A stretch of DNA of 64,000 bases, taken from contig NZ_NINX01000037.1 of assembly GCF_002188635.1 (NCBI RefSeq), forward strand, positions 27,719-91,718. The letters are read 5' to 3'. The position numbers were made by a program, and so were the translations under genes. This stretch comes from Pigmentiphaga sp. NML030171 (GTDB lineage Bacteria > Pseudomonadota > Gammaproteobacteria > Burkholderiales > Burkholderiaceae_B). The stretch's first letter is position 1; every line of letters starts with the position of its first letter. The notes beneath the pieces were generated by a model. That model saw only the letters and a list, made by a program, of their open reading frames with translations. It was not told the DNA's origin and searched no databases. Positions 8,967 through 18,009 of the stretch are shown here, piece by piece.

Positions 8967-9566
8967 ATGCCCGCCGCAAAGAAGAAGCTCGCATCCTTCA
9001 AGACCCTGCCGGCCTTCCAGCTCGAGATGCTGGCCGCGCTCGTGGCCAGCCGCAACGAACTGCGGCACCAGCGCCGCTTCGGGCTGCGCAGCGTCGAGTG
9101 TCATGTCCTGGGCATCGTCGGCGCGCAGGCGCCCATCTCGTTGCGCCGGCTGTGCGCCGAACTCGGACTGGACAAGAGCCATGGCAGCCGCCTGGTCGCC
9201 AAGCTGGAAGAACGCGGGCTGCTGGAACGCTGCGACGACCCTGCCGACAAGCGTTCGTTCTATCTCCTCCTGACACCGCAGGGCGTGGACATGCACGCGC
9301 GCATCCATGCCGATGCGGTCGAGCGCAACGCCGAATGGCTGGAGGGGCTGTCCGCCGCCCGACGTGGCGTGTTCCTCGAATGCGTCGCGCAATTGACTGC
9401 CCATTCCCAGGCCATGCTGGCACGGGAAGAAGCCGCGTCGGGGCAGCCGGCATCCCCGCGCCAGGAGGCCGGGGACGGCATCGAGACCCGCGGGCTCCTG
9501 CTGGTCGAACGAGCCAGGCTGCAGCAGTTGCACGAGCAATTGGCGGCGCTGCTGGCTCGCGGATAG
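8967..9566 (+). CDS. MarR-family transcriptional regulator
   Basis: This 199-residue protein has a winged helix at about residues 45-105 (APISLRRLCAELGLDKSHGSRLVAKLEERGLLERCDDPADKRSFYLLLT), with the DxRS-type wing of MarR proteins. Helical dimerisation segments flank it, and the tail is about 50 residues longer than usual. The start at 8967 is the only ATG adjacent to the conserved region. It is divergent from the Bug-Rieske pair and most simply regulates it in response to an aromatic ligand. Confidence 0.88.
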   Translation: MPAAKKKLASFKTLPAFQLEMLAALVASRNELRHQRRFGLRSVECHVLGIVGAQAPISLRRLCAELGLDKSHGSRLVAKLEERGLLERCDDPADKRSFYLLLTPQGVDMHARIHADAVERNAEWLEGLSAARRGVFLECVAQLTAHSQAMLAREEAASGQPASPRQEAGDGIETRGLLLVERARLQQLHEQLAALLARG

Positions 9567-9594
9567 GCCCGGCGCCATCTCGCGCATTTCGCCG

Positions 9595-9625
9595 GTAAAT
9601 GCCGGGTATTTACGCTATTCGTTAG
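9595..9625. promoter_or_regulatory. LysR-type operator, copy 1 of a shared motif
   Basis: A perfect dyad, GTAAAT at 9595-9600 and ATTTAC at 9608-9613 with seven bases between, leads into CTATTCGTT. The same layout recurs at 11877-11907. The stretch 9606-9625 matches 11888-11907 at 17 of 20 positions. Both copies lie upstream of genes flanking the LysR gene at 10927, which suggests that regulator binds both. Confidence 0.65.
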
Positions 9626-9723
9626 ATTCCGCCCGGACCCCGGTGATACCGTCTCCTGGCCGGTGCCCGCCCGCGCGGGCCTGGAAGAACGGCCGCGAGC
9701 CGCCCAGAACGATGGAGACGATG

Positions 9724-10893
9724 ATGCCCCTGAAAGTCCTTCCGGCCGCCGCGCTGCTGGCCGCCGCCTGTACCCTGCCCGCCTTCGCCCAGGCCCCCGT
9801 CAAGATCGGGTTCCTGGGCGAGTTCTCCGGCCCGCAGGCCGGCCTCGGCCAGGACATGTACGACGGCTTCATGCTGGGCATCCGGCAGGCCGGCGGCAAG
9901 CTGGGCGGCGTCCCCGTGGAGGTGCTGCGGGAGGACACGCAACTCAAGCCCGACGTGGCGGTGCAGGTGGCGCGCAAGCTGATCGAGAAGGACAAGGTGC
10001 CCATCATCGCCGGCATCACCTTCTCGAACATCATGATGTCGGTGCAGCCGCTGGCCACGCGGCGGGAGGTCTTCGTCATCGGCACCAATGCCGGACCTTC
10101 GCCGATCGCCGGCGACAAGTGCTCGCCCTACCAGTTCATCGTGTCGCGCCAGGGCGACCAGCAGGCCGAAGTGCTGGGCAAGTACGCGACGCAGCGCGGC
10201 TACAAGCGCGTGGTCATGATGGCGCCCAACTACCAGGCGGGCAAGGACGTGCTGGCCGGCTTCCGCCGCTACTTCAAGAACGAGGTCGTGGAAGAGATCC
10301 ACACGCCGCTCGACCAGTTCGATTTCTCGGCCGAACTGTCGCGCGTCGCGGCCCACAAGCCCGATGCGGTCTTCGCGTTCTACCCCGGCAGCCCCGGCGT
10401 GAACTTCCTCCGCCAGTACCGCCAGCTAGGGCTGGCTGACCGCATCCCGCTGATGTCCGTCGCGGTGGTCGACGGCGTATCGCTGCCCGCGCTGCGCGAA
10501 GCGGCGCTGGGCGTGCTGCTGGGCAGCACCTGGGGCCCCGACCTGCCAGCCGAGGCAAACCGCCGCTTCGTGTCCGCGTTCGAGGCAGCCTATGGCCGCA
10601 CGCCATCGGAATACGCCGCCACCAGCTACGATGCGGCCCGGCTGCTGGATGCGGCGATCGGCGCGGTCAAGGGCAACGTCGCGGACAAGCCCGCCTTCAT
10701 GGCGGCGCTCAAGGCGGCCCGCTTCGACTCGGTGCGCGGCAACTTCAAGTTCGGCAACAACCATTTCCCCATCCAGGACCTGCACGTGTTCCAGGTCGTG
10801 CGCGACAGCGAGCACCAGGTCGCCCTCAAGACGGTGGAAACCCCGATGAAGGGAGTCCAGGACGCCTACCACGATGGATGTACCATGCGCTGA
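9724..10893 (+). CDS. ABC-type (branched-chain amino acid family) periplasmic binding protein
   Basis: This roughly 389-residue LivJ-like receptor has a signal peptide (MPLKVLPAAALLAAACTLPAFAQ). The mature start VKIGFLGEFSGPQAGLGQDMYDGFMLGI is typical of Peripla_BP_6 proteins associated with aromatic compounds. The ATG at 9724 is chosen because GGAG ends six bases upstream; in-frame ATGs at 9721 and 9712 are alternatives. No LivHMGF permease or ATPase genes are nearby. It leads the binding protein-LysR-Rieske unit and is paralogous to the gene at 21926. Confidence 0.9.
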   Translation: MPLKVLPAAALLAAACTLPAFAQAPVKIGFLGEFSGPQAGLGQDMYDGFMLGIRQAGGKLGGVPVEVLREDTQLKPDVAVQVARKLIEKDKVPIIAGITFSNIMMSVQPLATRREVFVIGTNAGPSPIAGDKCSPYQFIVSRQGDQQAEVLGKYATQRGYKRVVMMAPNYQAGKDVLAGFRRYFKNEVVEEIHTPLDQFDFSAELSRVAAHKPDAVFAFYPGSPGVNFLRQYRQLGLADRIPLMSVAVVDGVSLPALREAALGVLLGSTWGPDLPAEANRRFVSAFEAAYGRTPSEYAATSYDAARLLDAAIGAVKGNVADKPAFMAALKAARFDSVRGNFKFGNNHFPIQDLHVFQVVRDSEHQVALKTVETPMKGVQDAYHDGCTMR

Positions 10894-10926
10894 CGGCGGA
10901 CATGCCCTGAAGGCAGCTGCCGGGCC

Positions 10927-11859
10927 ATGAACCTGAACACCCTGGACCTGAACCTGCTGCTTGTCTTCGACGCGGTGCTGCGCACCGGCAGCACCACCCT
11001 GGCCGGCGAGGAGCTGGGCCTGACGCAGTCGGCGGTCAGCAACGGACTGCGCCGGCTGCGCGCCGCCTTCGACGACCCCTTGTTCATCAAGACCGCGCAG
11101 GGCATGAGCCCGACGCCGATGGCCGAACGCCTGGCGCCGTCCCTGCGCGAGGGCCTGGACAGGATCCGGCAAGCCATCGACGACCGCGAGGATTTCGTGC
11201 CGGCCGCGTCGCAGCGCCAGTACGTCCTGTATGCCAGCGACACCGGCCAGCGCGTCTTCCTGCCCCGGCTGCTGGGTCGGCTGCGGCGCGAGGCCCCGGG
11301 CATACAACTGGTCACCTTGCAGGCCTCGCCCCGCGATGCGCCGCGGCTGATGGCCGCGGGCGAGATCGATCTCGCGCTGGGCTTCTTCCTGCATTTCCAG
11401 GCGGGTTTCTACCGCCAGAAACTGTTCAGCGACCACTACGTCTGCATGGCGGCAGCCGACCATCCCGCCATACGCGGTCCGATGACGCTGGCGCAGTACA
11501 TGCACGCGCCACACGTGGTGTACCGCCCCGCCGTGGGCAGCCACGCGTTCTTCGAGGACGTCATCGACAAGCTGTTCTCCGAGCACAACCTGCGCCGCCA
11601 GGTGGTGCTGCAGGTCACTCATGGCCTGGGCCTGCCGGAAATCATCGCCGGCACCGACATGCTGGTGGCCGTTCCCGCCAGCCTGGCGCAGGCCTGCGCG
11701 GGCAGTCCCGGCGTGCGCTTCCTGCCGCTGCCGTTCGATGCGCCGCTGGTGGACATCACCCAGCAGTGGCACGAACGCTTCCACCGCGACCTGGGCCACG
11801 CCTGGCTGCGGCGGACCATTGCCGAGCTGTTCCAGGACGGCGGCGCCGCGCCCGCGTGA
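10927..11859 (+). CDS. LysR-family transcriptional regulator
   Basis: This 310-residue protein has an N-terminal winged helix of the NodD/LinR style (NTLDLNLLLVFDAVLRTGSTTLAGEELGLTQSAVSNGLRRLR at about 3-43) and an effector-binding domain behind it. It sits between a binding protein gene and a Rieske gene on the same strand. The near-identical dyads upstream of both neighbours suggest it controls them. It is 33 bases after the binding protein gene and may be co-transcribed with it. Confidence 0.92.
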   Translation: MNLNTLDLNLLLVFDAVLRTGSTTLAGEELGLTQSAVSNGLRRLRAAFDDPLFIKTAQGMSPTPMAERLAPSLREGLDRIRQAIDDREDFVPAASQRQYVLYASDTGQRVFLPRLLGRLRREAPGIQLVTLQASPRDAPRLMAAGEIDLALGFFLHFQAGFYRQKLFSDHYVCMAAADHPAIRGPMTLAQYMHAPHVVYRPAVGSHAFFEDVIDKLFSEHNLRRQVVLQVTHGLGLPEIIAGTDMLVAVPASLAQACAGSPGVRFLPLPFDAPLVDITQQWHERFHRDLGHAWLRRTIAELFQDGGAAPA

Positions 11860-11876
11860 GCGCGGGCATTTGCGGC

Positions 11877-11907
11877 GGGAATCCGGGGTATTTCCACTAT
11901 TCGTTGG
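11877..11907. promoter_or_regulatory. LysR-type operator, copy 2 of a shared motif
   Basis: A dyad of GGGAAT at 11877-11882 and ATTTCC at 11890-11895 (five of six paired, seven-base spacer) runs into CACTATTCGTT. It matches the 9595-9625 site in spacing and sequence. It lies 58 bases upstream of the Rieske gene start. Confidence 0.65.
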
Positions 11908-11965
11908 CCGCGGCGGCGGCGCGCCGGTAGCGTGATGGCTTTCCAACGTCCACGGAAATACCGCC

Positions 11966-13027
11966 ATGTCCGCGCCGTCCACCTCTCCCCTCATCCGCAA
12001 CGCCTGGTATGCCGCCGCCACCTCGGCCGAGGTCGGCCGCACGCTGCTGGGGCGTCATCTGCTGGGAACGCCCGTCGTGCTGTACCGGACCGAGGCCGGT
12101 GAGCCCGTCGCCCTGCTCGATGCCTGCGCGCACCGGCAATTTCCCCTGTCGCGCAGCGCCCTGGTGGGCAACGACATCCGCTGCGGCTATCACGGCTTCA
12201 CGTTCGACAGCAGCGGCGCATGCGTCCACATCCCCTCGTCCCCGCGCATTCCGCGCGATGCGCGCGTCCAGCGCTTCCCGCTGATCGAACGCCACGACAT
12301 GCTGTGGATATGGCCGGGCGATCCCGCGCTTGCCGATTCCGCGCTGGTACCCGCCTGTCCTTGGCTGGACGGTTCGGCCAAGGTCTCGTACTACGCCCAC
12401 CTGCGCGCACACTATCAGTTGCTGATCGAGAACCTGCTGGACTTCTCGCACGTGCCCTACGTCCATCACGACCAGCAGGGACACCCGGAACTGGCCCGCG
12501 TCATTCCCCGCGCGCGCGAGCACGGCGACACGGTGGTCAGCACGCGCATCATGCGCGAATCCAGCACGCCACCGCTGTGGTCGGACGTGATGGGGCTTCC
12601 CCTGGGTGCGCCCATGGACCATGACCAGCGCTTCGAATTCCACGCGCCTTCCGCCGTCTGCATCCGCCAGGCCGTCTGGGCTTCGCAGGCCCCGGAGCAA
12701 CGCTACCCCTTTTCGACTACCCATTTCATGACCCCCGACGGCTGCGGCGCCACGCACTACTGGTCGTGGGTGTCCCTGGAATGGGAAGGGGTGGATCCGG
12801 CCACGCTCGAACGCATGGACCGCGGCGCGCGGGAAGTGGCGGACCAGGACGTGGTGGCGCTGGAAGCCCAGCAGGCCCTGCACGACCGCCTGCGCGACGG
12901 CGCGGTGGCCCATGGGGTGGTCAGCGTTCCCTTCGATGCCGGCTCGCTGCTGACCCGCCAGGTGCTGGCACGCATGGCGGAGCGGGAACGCGAGGCGGCG
13001 CGCGAACCCCGCACGGCCGCCTCCTGA
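11966..13027 (+). CDS. Rieske aromatic oxygenase, vanillate O-demethylase (VanA)-like
   Basis: This 353-residue protein has the size and N-terminus of VanA-type oxygenases (LIRNAWYAAATSAEVG). The Rieske ligands are Cys54, His56, Cys73 and His76 (CAHRQFPLS, RCGYHGF). The mononuclear iron histidines are His162 and His167 in DFSHVPYVHHD. Family members O-demethylate methoxy-aromatic acids or oxidise related compounds. If the substrate were vanillate, the product would feed PcaHG at the left of the window, but that is inference. No VanB-type reductase is encoded in the window. The gene converges on narK. Confidence 0.88.
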   Translation: MSAPSTSPLIRNAWYAAATSAEVGRTLLGRHLLGTPVVLYRTEAGEPVALLDACAHRQFPLSRSALVGNDIRCGYHGFTFDSSGACVHIPSSPRIPRDARVQRFPLIERHDMLWIWPGDPALADSALVPACPWLDGSAKVSYYAHLRAHYQLLIENLLDFSHVPYVHHDQQGHPELARVIPRAREHGDTVVSTRIMRESSTPPLWSDVMGLPLGAPMDHDQRFEFHAPSAVCIRQAVWASQAPEQRYPFSTTHFMTPDGCGATHYWSWVSLEWEGVDPATLERMDRGAREVADQDVVALEAQQALHDRLRDGAVAHGVVSVPFDAGSLLTRQVLARMAEREREAAREPRTAAS

Positions 13028-13040
13028 CCGGACGCGGCGC

Positions 13041-14291
13041 CTACCGGGACGGCGCGGCGCCCATGACCTCGCCCGAGATCTGCACCCGCCGGACCTCGGA
13101 CAGGTACATGATGATCAGCGACACCCAGACCACGCCGTAGAGCAGCATGAAGCAGCTCGACCGCACCTCCAGGAGATCGGCCAGGAAACCGAACATGAGC
13201 GGCAGCAGGAAGCCGCCCAGGCCGCCGGCCAGCCCGACGACGCCCGACACCAGCCCCATGTTCTCGGGGAAATCGTCCGCCACGTACTTGAAGGTGGATG
13301 CCATGCCGAACGCGAACACCATGCCCAGCACGAACAGCAGCGCGGTGAACAGCCACATCGGCAGGTAGATGTGCAGGTTCGCGGTGCCGTCCATGGTCTT
13401 GATCACCAGCGTGGTGTCCGGATAGGACAGCAGGAACAGGCAGACCCAGGCCACCCACAGGCACCACCAGGTCGTGTTGTGGGCGCCGAAGCGGTCGGCC
13501 AGCACGCCGCCCACCGCGCGCAGCACCGAGCCGGGCAGCGAGAACCCGGCCGCCAGCCCCGCCGCCATGGCCAGCGACAGCCCGTACTCGGCCTTGAAGT
13601 ACTGCGGGATCCACAGCGACAACGCCGTGAAGCCGCCGAAGGTGATCGAGTAGTACTGGCAGTACTTCCAGACCTTGGGGTTCCTGAGCACGGCCATCGA
13701 CTCGCGCAAGCCCGCGCCCTTCTTTCCCGCGTCCGGATCGGGCGCGGCGGCCAGCCAGAAGATCGCGGCGGTCGCCAGCAGGGCGACGGCATAGATCCGC
13801 GGCACCGTACGCCAGCCGTAGAGCTCCAGCAGCACCGGCGTCAGGAACAGGTTCACCGCGGCCCCGACCGTGCCGGCGCCGAAGAAACCCATCGCGAAGC
13901 CGCGCCGCTCGGGCGGGAAGAAGCGCGCGACATAGGGCGTGCCCACCGCGAACGAAGCGCCCACCAGTCCCAGGAACAGCCCGATGGCCAGGAACTGCCA
14001 GAGCTGCTGCGCATAGCTGACGAGATAGACCGGAACCGCGCAAACCAGCAGCAGCACGGTCATGACGATGCGCCCGCCGAACCGGTCGGTCCATATTCCC
14101 AACGGCAGGCGGAACACCGCGCCGGTCAGCACGGGCGTGGAGGTGAGCAGGCCGAAACGGAAGGCATCCAGGCCCAGTTCCTCGCGTATCTGTATGCCCA
14201 GCACGCCGAACATCATCCACACCACGAAACACACCATGAAGGCCAGGGTGCTGGCATACAGCACCGAGTACGCCTTGAATGGAGTCGTCAT
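13041..14291 (-). CDS. narK: nitrate/nitrite transporter, NarK-type MFS protein
   Basis: This 416-residue integral membrane protein has about twelve hydrophobic segments and NarK-like signatures: LGLVGASFAVGTPYVARFFPPERRGFAMGFFGAGTVGAAVNLF in the fifth-helix region and GLVSGVVGLAGGLGGFLLP late in the protein. It moves nitrate in and/or nitrite out across the inner membrane. The ATG at 14291 is used because GGGAG lies seven bases upstream; ATG 14297 is too close to it. It is last in the operon, 56 bases after ppiC, whereas in many relatives narK genes come first. The 3' end faces the Rieske gene 13 bases away. Confidence 0.93.
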   Translation of the reverse strand: MTTPFKAYSVLYASTLAFMVCFVVWMMFGVLGIQIREELGLDAFRFGLLTSTPVLTGAVFRLPLGIWTDRFGGRIVMTVLLLVCAVPVYLVSYAQQLWQFLAIGLFLGLVGASFAVGTPYVARFFPPERRGFAMGFFGAGTVGAAVNLFLTPVLLELYGWRTVPRIYAVALLATAAIFWLAAAPDPDAGKKGAGLRESMAVLRNPKVWKYCQYYSITFGGFTALSLWIPQYFKAEYGLSLAMAAGLAAGFSLPGSVLRAVGGVLADRFGAHNTTWWCLWVAWVCLFLLSYPDTTLVIKTMDGTANLHIYLPMWLFTALLFVLGMVFAFGMASTFKYVADDFPENMGLVSGVVGLAGGLGGFLLPLMFGFLADLLEVRSSCFMLLYGVVWVSLIIMYLSEVRRVQISGEVMGAAPSR

Positions 14292-14347
14292 GAACATTCT
14301 CCCGATCGACGGCCCGCCCCGTCCGGCGCCTGCGTTCGCACCATGCG

Positions 14348-15091
14348 CTATTGCAGCAGCGGCGAATCCGCCCCCTGCATGTCCAACCCCTTGATGTCTG
14401 CCTGGCCCACGAGCCATTGCAGGTACTGGTGGGTGGCGCGGCGCTGGCTGGCGGCCTGCAGCCACTCGGCGATGCGCGCGTGGGCGTCCTCGAAGGCCAG
14501 CGTGCGGCCCGGGTCCCGGGCGCCGGTACGGACGATGTGGAAACCGTACCGGGTCTCGACCAGCCGCTCGCGCAGCGTATGCGCCGGCATGGCGAACACC
14601 TCGGCCTCGAACTCCGGCACCGTTTCGCCGCGCCGTATCGTGCCCAGCCCGCCGCCGGCCGCAGCCGAGGGACAGTTGGAATATTGCCGCGCCATGTCGG
14701 CGAAGGCCGCCGGGCCCGCCTGCGCCAGGGCCTGCAGGATCTCGCTGGCCCGATGGCGCAGCACGGGCGCGCGGATGCGGGGCGTCAGCTGGAACAGGAT
14801 GTGTTCGACCTCGACCCACGCGTCGACGACGAAGCGCTCGCCGTGCATGTCGTAGTAACGGCGGCAGGCGGCCTCGTCGGCGCTGGGCGTGCGCACCTCC
14901 GCCGCCAGCACCGCCCGTACCGCCTCGTCGCCTTGCGTGCCGACGCCCAGCGCGCGGGCCCGCTGGACCAACAGTTCCCGCAGCACCAGTTCCTGCGCAG
15001 CGCTTTCCATGGGATCGGCGGCCTCCTGGTGACGCCGGGCCTCCGACGCCAGGCGCGCCTCGTCGATGACGACGCCGTTGACCGATATCAT
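14348..15091 (-). CDS. ppiC: PpiC-type (parvulin) peptidyl-prolyl isomerase of the nar operon
   Basis: This 247-residue protein has a parvulin domain at about residues 90-215 (VEHILFQLTPRI, FADMARQYSNCPSAAAGGGLGTIRRGETVPEFEAEVFAM, ETRYGFHIVRT). Parvulins catalyse proline isomerisation, and this class recurs beside narI in beta-proteobacteria, presumably helping nitrate reductase fold. No signal peptide is evident, so it should act in the cytoplasm. It starts ten bases after narI. Confidence 0.88.
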   Translation of the reverse strand: MISVNGVVIDEARLASEARRHQEAADPMESAAQELVLRELLVQRARALGVGTQGDEAVRAVLAAEVRTPSADEAACRRYYDMHGERFVVDAWVEVEHILFQLTPRIRAPVLRHRASEILQALAQAGPAAFADMARQYSNCPSAAAGGGLGTIRRGETVPEFEAEVFAMPAHTLRERLVETRYGFHIVRTGARDPGRTLAFEDAHARIAEWLQAASQRRATHQYLQWLVGQADIKGLDMQGADSPLLQ

Positions 15092-15101
15092 GCCGTCCCC
15101 C

Positions 15102-15791
15102 TCATCCGCGCGGCCGCACCAGCTGCCAGGCGCGCCCCAGGTAGGCGATCGAGCCGAATCCGCTCCACACGTGCACCAGCCGCGTGAACGGGAAGATCGC
15201 GAACAACGTCATGCCCAGCACCATGTGCACGTGGTAGATGACGGGCGTGCCCGCCATGGCCTCAGCGGCGCCGCCGCGGAAGGTCACGATGCGCTGCGCC
15301 CACTCGCCCAGGGCGATCATGACCGCGCCGTCCTTGTGCTGCATCGAGGTCAGGATGGACAGGAGCCCCAGCGCCAGGACGATCAGTATCCAGACCAGGG
15401 TCAGCCAGTCGGAGAAACGCGAGGTCGCCGCGATGCGCGGCTCGGACCAGCGCCGCCAGATCAACAGCAGCAGCCCCGCCAGGCAGACCAGCCCCAGGAT
15501 GGCCCCCACGACGATTGCCATCGTCTGCTTGAGCCCGGTGGAAATGCCCATCGCATGGTAGACGGCGGGCGGCGTCAGAAGGCCGACCAGATGCGTGAAG
15601 AACAGCGAGATGATGCCGATGTGGAAAAGATTGCTGCCCCAGCGCAGGGTGCCGCGCTTGAGCAACTGGCTGGAGTCGCTCTTCCACGTGTACTGCGCGC
15701 GCTCGAACCGGGCCAGGCTGCCCAGCAGGAAGATCGCCAGCGCGATGTACGGATAGATCGCGAAGAAGAAGTGGTACAGGTAGTCACCCAT
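15102..15791 (-). CDS. narI: respiratory nitrate reductase gamma subunit (cytochrome b)
   Basis: This 229-residue inner-membrane protein has five hydrophobic segments. Haem-ligand histidines match the E. coli pattern: His57 and His67 (NLFHIGIISLFFTH) pair with His189 and His207 (VHMVLGM, FTRLVHVWS). It oxidises quinol and passes electrons through two b haems to NarH. Its start overlaps the 3' end of narJ by eight bases, so the two are translationally coupled. Confidence 0.96.
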   Translation of the reverse strand: MGDYLYHFFFAIYPYIALAIFLLGSLARFERAQYTWKSDSSQLLKRGTLRWGSNLFHIGIISLFFTHLVGLLTPPAVYHAMGISTGLKQTMAIVVGAILGLVCLAGLLLLIWRRWSEPRIAATSRFSDWLTLVWILIVLALGLLSILTSMQHKDGAVMIALGEWAQRIVTFRGGAAEAMAGTPVIYHVHMVLGMTLFAIFPFTRLVHVWSGFGSIAYLGRAWQLVRPRG

Positions 15792-16452
15792 GGTTTCCTC
15801 CCTTGCCCGGTCCGGTCGCCGCGCGCCGCGGGTCGGTTGCGTGGAAGCGCACCGGCTGCGGCTGGCCGTGCGCGCGCAGGACCGGTTCGGCCATGCCGGC
15901 GCCGGGCCCGAACGTGACCATGCCTTCCTCCATGTCCCCCTCGGGCGGCTCGGGCAGGGCCTGGGGCTGGACGTCGGTCAGGCGCCGCAGCACGTCGAAG
16001 GCCCGGGCGTACGGGCTGCCCGCCGCGTCGAGCTTGTCGCCGATGCGGGCCAGCACGTGGATCGCATCGCCCAGCAGGACCGCCGCCCGCGGCGCCGGCA
16101 ACTGGCCCAGGAACTCCAGGAACATCGGCACGTAGTCCGGCAGTTCCCCGGGCCGGGGCTCCAGGCCATGCCGCAGGTATTCCTCGCGCAGGTTCACCAT
16201 GGCCTGTCCACGGTCGCGCGATTCGCCGTGGACATGCTCGAACAGGTGCAGCGAGTGGGCCGGGCGCCGGTCGAAGGTCGCCACGTACTCCTCCTGCAGC
16301 GCGATCAGGTCGGGCTTGCCCTCCATCATCGCGAACAGCGGCGCCAGCGTGGCGGCGTCGGCCGGCGCCAGCGCCGACCGCAGCTCGGGCAGCGCCGCCA
16401 CCATCTCGGCGTCGGGATAGGCCAGCAGGGCGGAAAGCACGGTATAGGTCAT
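15784..16452 (-). CDS. narJ: nitrate reductase assembly chaperone NarJ
   Basis: This 222-residue cytoplasmic chaperone of the TorD/NarJ family is needed to insert the molybdenum cofactor into NarG before membrane attachment. The N-terminus MTYTVLSALLAYPDAEMVAALPEL and the core EEYVATFDRRPAHSLHLFEHVHGESRDRGQAM are classical NarJ sequence. It overlaps narH by ATGA at 16449-16452 and narI at its other end. Confidence 0.94.
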   Translation of the reverse strand: MTYTVLSALLAYPDAEMVAALPELRSALAPADAATLAPLFAMMEGKPDLIALQEEYVATFDRRPAHSLHLFEHVHGESRDRGQAMVNLREEYLRHGLEPRPGELPDYVPMFLEFLGQLPAPRAAVLLGDAIHVLARIGDKLDAAGSPYARAFDVLRRLTDVQPQALPEPPEGDMEEGMVTFGPGAGMAEPVLRAHGQPQPVRFHATDPRRAATGPGKGGNHG

Positions 16453-17993
16453 CGGCTGCGCTGCACTTCCATGAACGTCACCGGCTGCTCCGCGCGGTCG
16501 CGCGGCGGCGCGCCGAACAGCGAGGTCTGCGAAACGCCGTTCGAACAGCCGTCGCCGAAGGTGAAGCCGCAGGAGCCCTTCAGGTCGAAGGCGTTCTCGG
16601 CGTACTCGCGATGGGCGGTGGGGATGACGAAGCGATCCTCGTAGTTGGCGATGGCGAGATAGCGGTACATGTCCTCGACCTGGGCCAGGGTCAGGCCGAC
16701 CTGGTCCAGGATGTCGCGCCGCTCCTGCAGGTCCACCGTACGGGCCCGCATGAAGGCGCGCATCGCCAGCAGGCGCTCCAGCGCCAGGGCCACAGGCGCC
16801 TCGTCGCCGGCCGTCAGCATGTTGGCCAGATAGCGCAGCGGGATGCGCAGCGACTTCACGTCGGGCAGCTCGCCGAAGGAGCCGATCTGTCCGCTGTGGG
16901 CGGCGGACTGGATGGGCGACAGCGGCGGCACGTACCAGACCATGGGCAGCGTGCGGTACTCCGGGTGCAGCGGAAACGCGATCTTCCATTCCACCGCCAT
17001 CTTGTAGGTCGGGGACACGCGCGCCGCGTCCAGCCACGACTGCGGGACCCCGTCGGCCAGCGCCTGGGCGGCGACGGCCGGGTCGTGCGGATCCAGGAAT
17101 ACATCCAACTGCGCCTGGTACAGGTCCTTCTCGTGCTCGACCGCCGCCGCCTGCTCGATGCGGTCGGCGTCGTACAGCAGCACCCCCAGGTAGCGGATCC
17201 GCCCCACGCAGGTTTCCGAACAGACGGTAGGCTGGCCCGCCTCGATGCGCGGATAGCAGAAGATGCACTTCTCCGCCTTGCCGCTGTGCCAGTTGTAGTA
17301 GATCTTCTTGTAGGGGCAGCCCGACACGCACATGCGCCAGCCACGGCACTTGTCCTGATCGACCAGCACCACGCCGTCCTCCTCGCGCTTGTAGATCGAG
17401 CCCGACGGGCAGCTCGCCACGCAGCTGGGATTCAGGCAGTGCTCGCACAGGCGCGGCAGGTACATCATGAAGGTATTCTCGAACTGTCCGTAGATCTCTT
17501 TCTGGACGTCCTCGAAGTTGTAGTCCTGGGATCGCTTGGAGAACTCCCCGCCCAGGATCTCTTCCCAGTTGGGCCCCCACTCGATCTTCTCCATGCGCTG
17601 CCCGGTGATGAGCGAGCGCGGCCGGGCGGTAGGGGCGGCCTGCTGTTCCGGCGCCGACTGTAGATGGTCGTAGTCGAAGGTGAACGGTTCGTAGTAGTCG
17701 TCGATCTCGGGCAGGTTGGGATTGGCGAAGATGTTCGCCAGCAGCTTGAGCTTGCCGCCCTGGCGCGGCTCTATCCTGCCGTCCGGGCGGCGCCGCCAGC
17801 CGCTGTTCCAGCGCTTCTGGTTCTCCCAGTCCTTGGGAAAGCCGACGCCGGGCTTGGTCTCGACATTGTTGAACCAGGCGTATTCCACCCCCTGGCGCGA
17901 GGTCCAGACGTTCTTGCAGGTAACCGAACAGGTATGGCAGCCGATGCACTTGTCCAGGTTCAGCACCATCGCGATCTGCGCGCGGATCTTCAT
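16449..17993 (-). CDS. narH: respiratory nitrate reductase beta subunit (Fe-S)
   Basis: This 514-residue electron-transfer subunit begins MKIRAQIAMVLNLDKCIGCHTCSVTCKNVW, almost the E. coli NarH start. Further cysteine clusters are visible (LPRLCEHCLNPSCVASCPSG, DQDKCRGWRMCVSGCPYKK, KAEKCIFC), enough for the three [4Fe-4S] and one [3Fe-4S] clusters of the family; the Trp-containing CRGWRMC is the usual [3Fe-4S] motif. ATG 17993 is preferred over 17996 by homology and by GGGAG spacing. Confidence 0.97.
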   Translation of the reverse strand: MKIRAQIAMVLNLDKCIGCHTCSVTCKNVWTSRQGVEYAWFNNVETKPGVGFPKDWENQKRWNSGWRRRPDGRIEPRQGGKLKLLANIFANPNLPEIDDYYEPFTFDYDHLQSAPEQQAAPTARPRSLITGQRMEKIEWGPNWEEILGGEFSKRSQDYNFEDVQKEIYGQFENTFMMYLPRLCEHCLNPSCVASCPSGSIYKREEDGVVLVDQDKCRGWRMCVSGCPYKKIYYNWHSGKAEKCIFCYPRIEAGQPTVCSETCVGRIRYLGVLLYDADRIEQAAAVEHEKDLYQAQLDVFLDPHDPAVAAQALADGVPQSWLDAARVSPTYKMAVEWKIAFPLHPEYRTLPMVWYVPPLSPIQSAAHSGQIGSFGELPDVKSLRIPLRYLANMLTAGDEAPVALALERLLAMRAFMRARTVDLQERRDILDQVGLTLAQVEDMYRYLAIANYEDRFVIPTAHREYAENAFDLKGSCGFTFGDGCSNGVSQTSLFGAPPRDRAEQPVTFMEVQRSR

Positions 17994-18009
17994 CATCGTC
18001 TCCCGATTT

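Noticed and set aside
15784..17949. A 721-codon frame that would fuse extra sequence to NarJ
   Set aside because: The first two thirds lie out of frame over narH, and NarJ starts cleanly at 16452.
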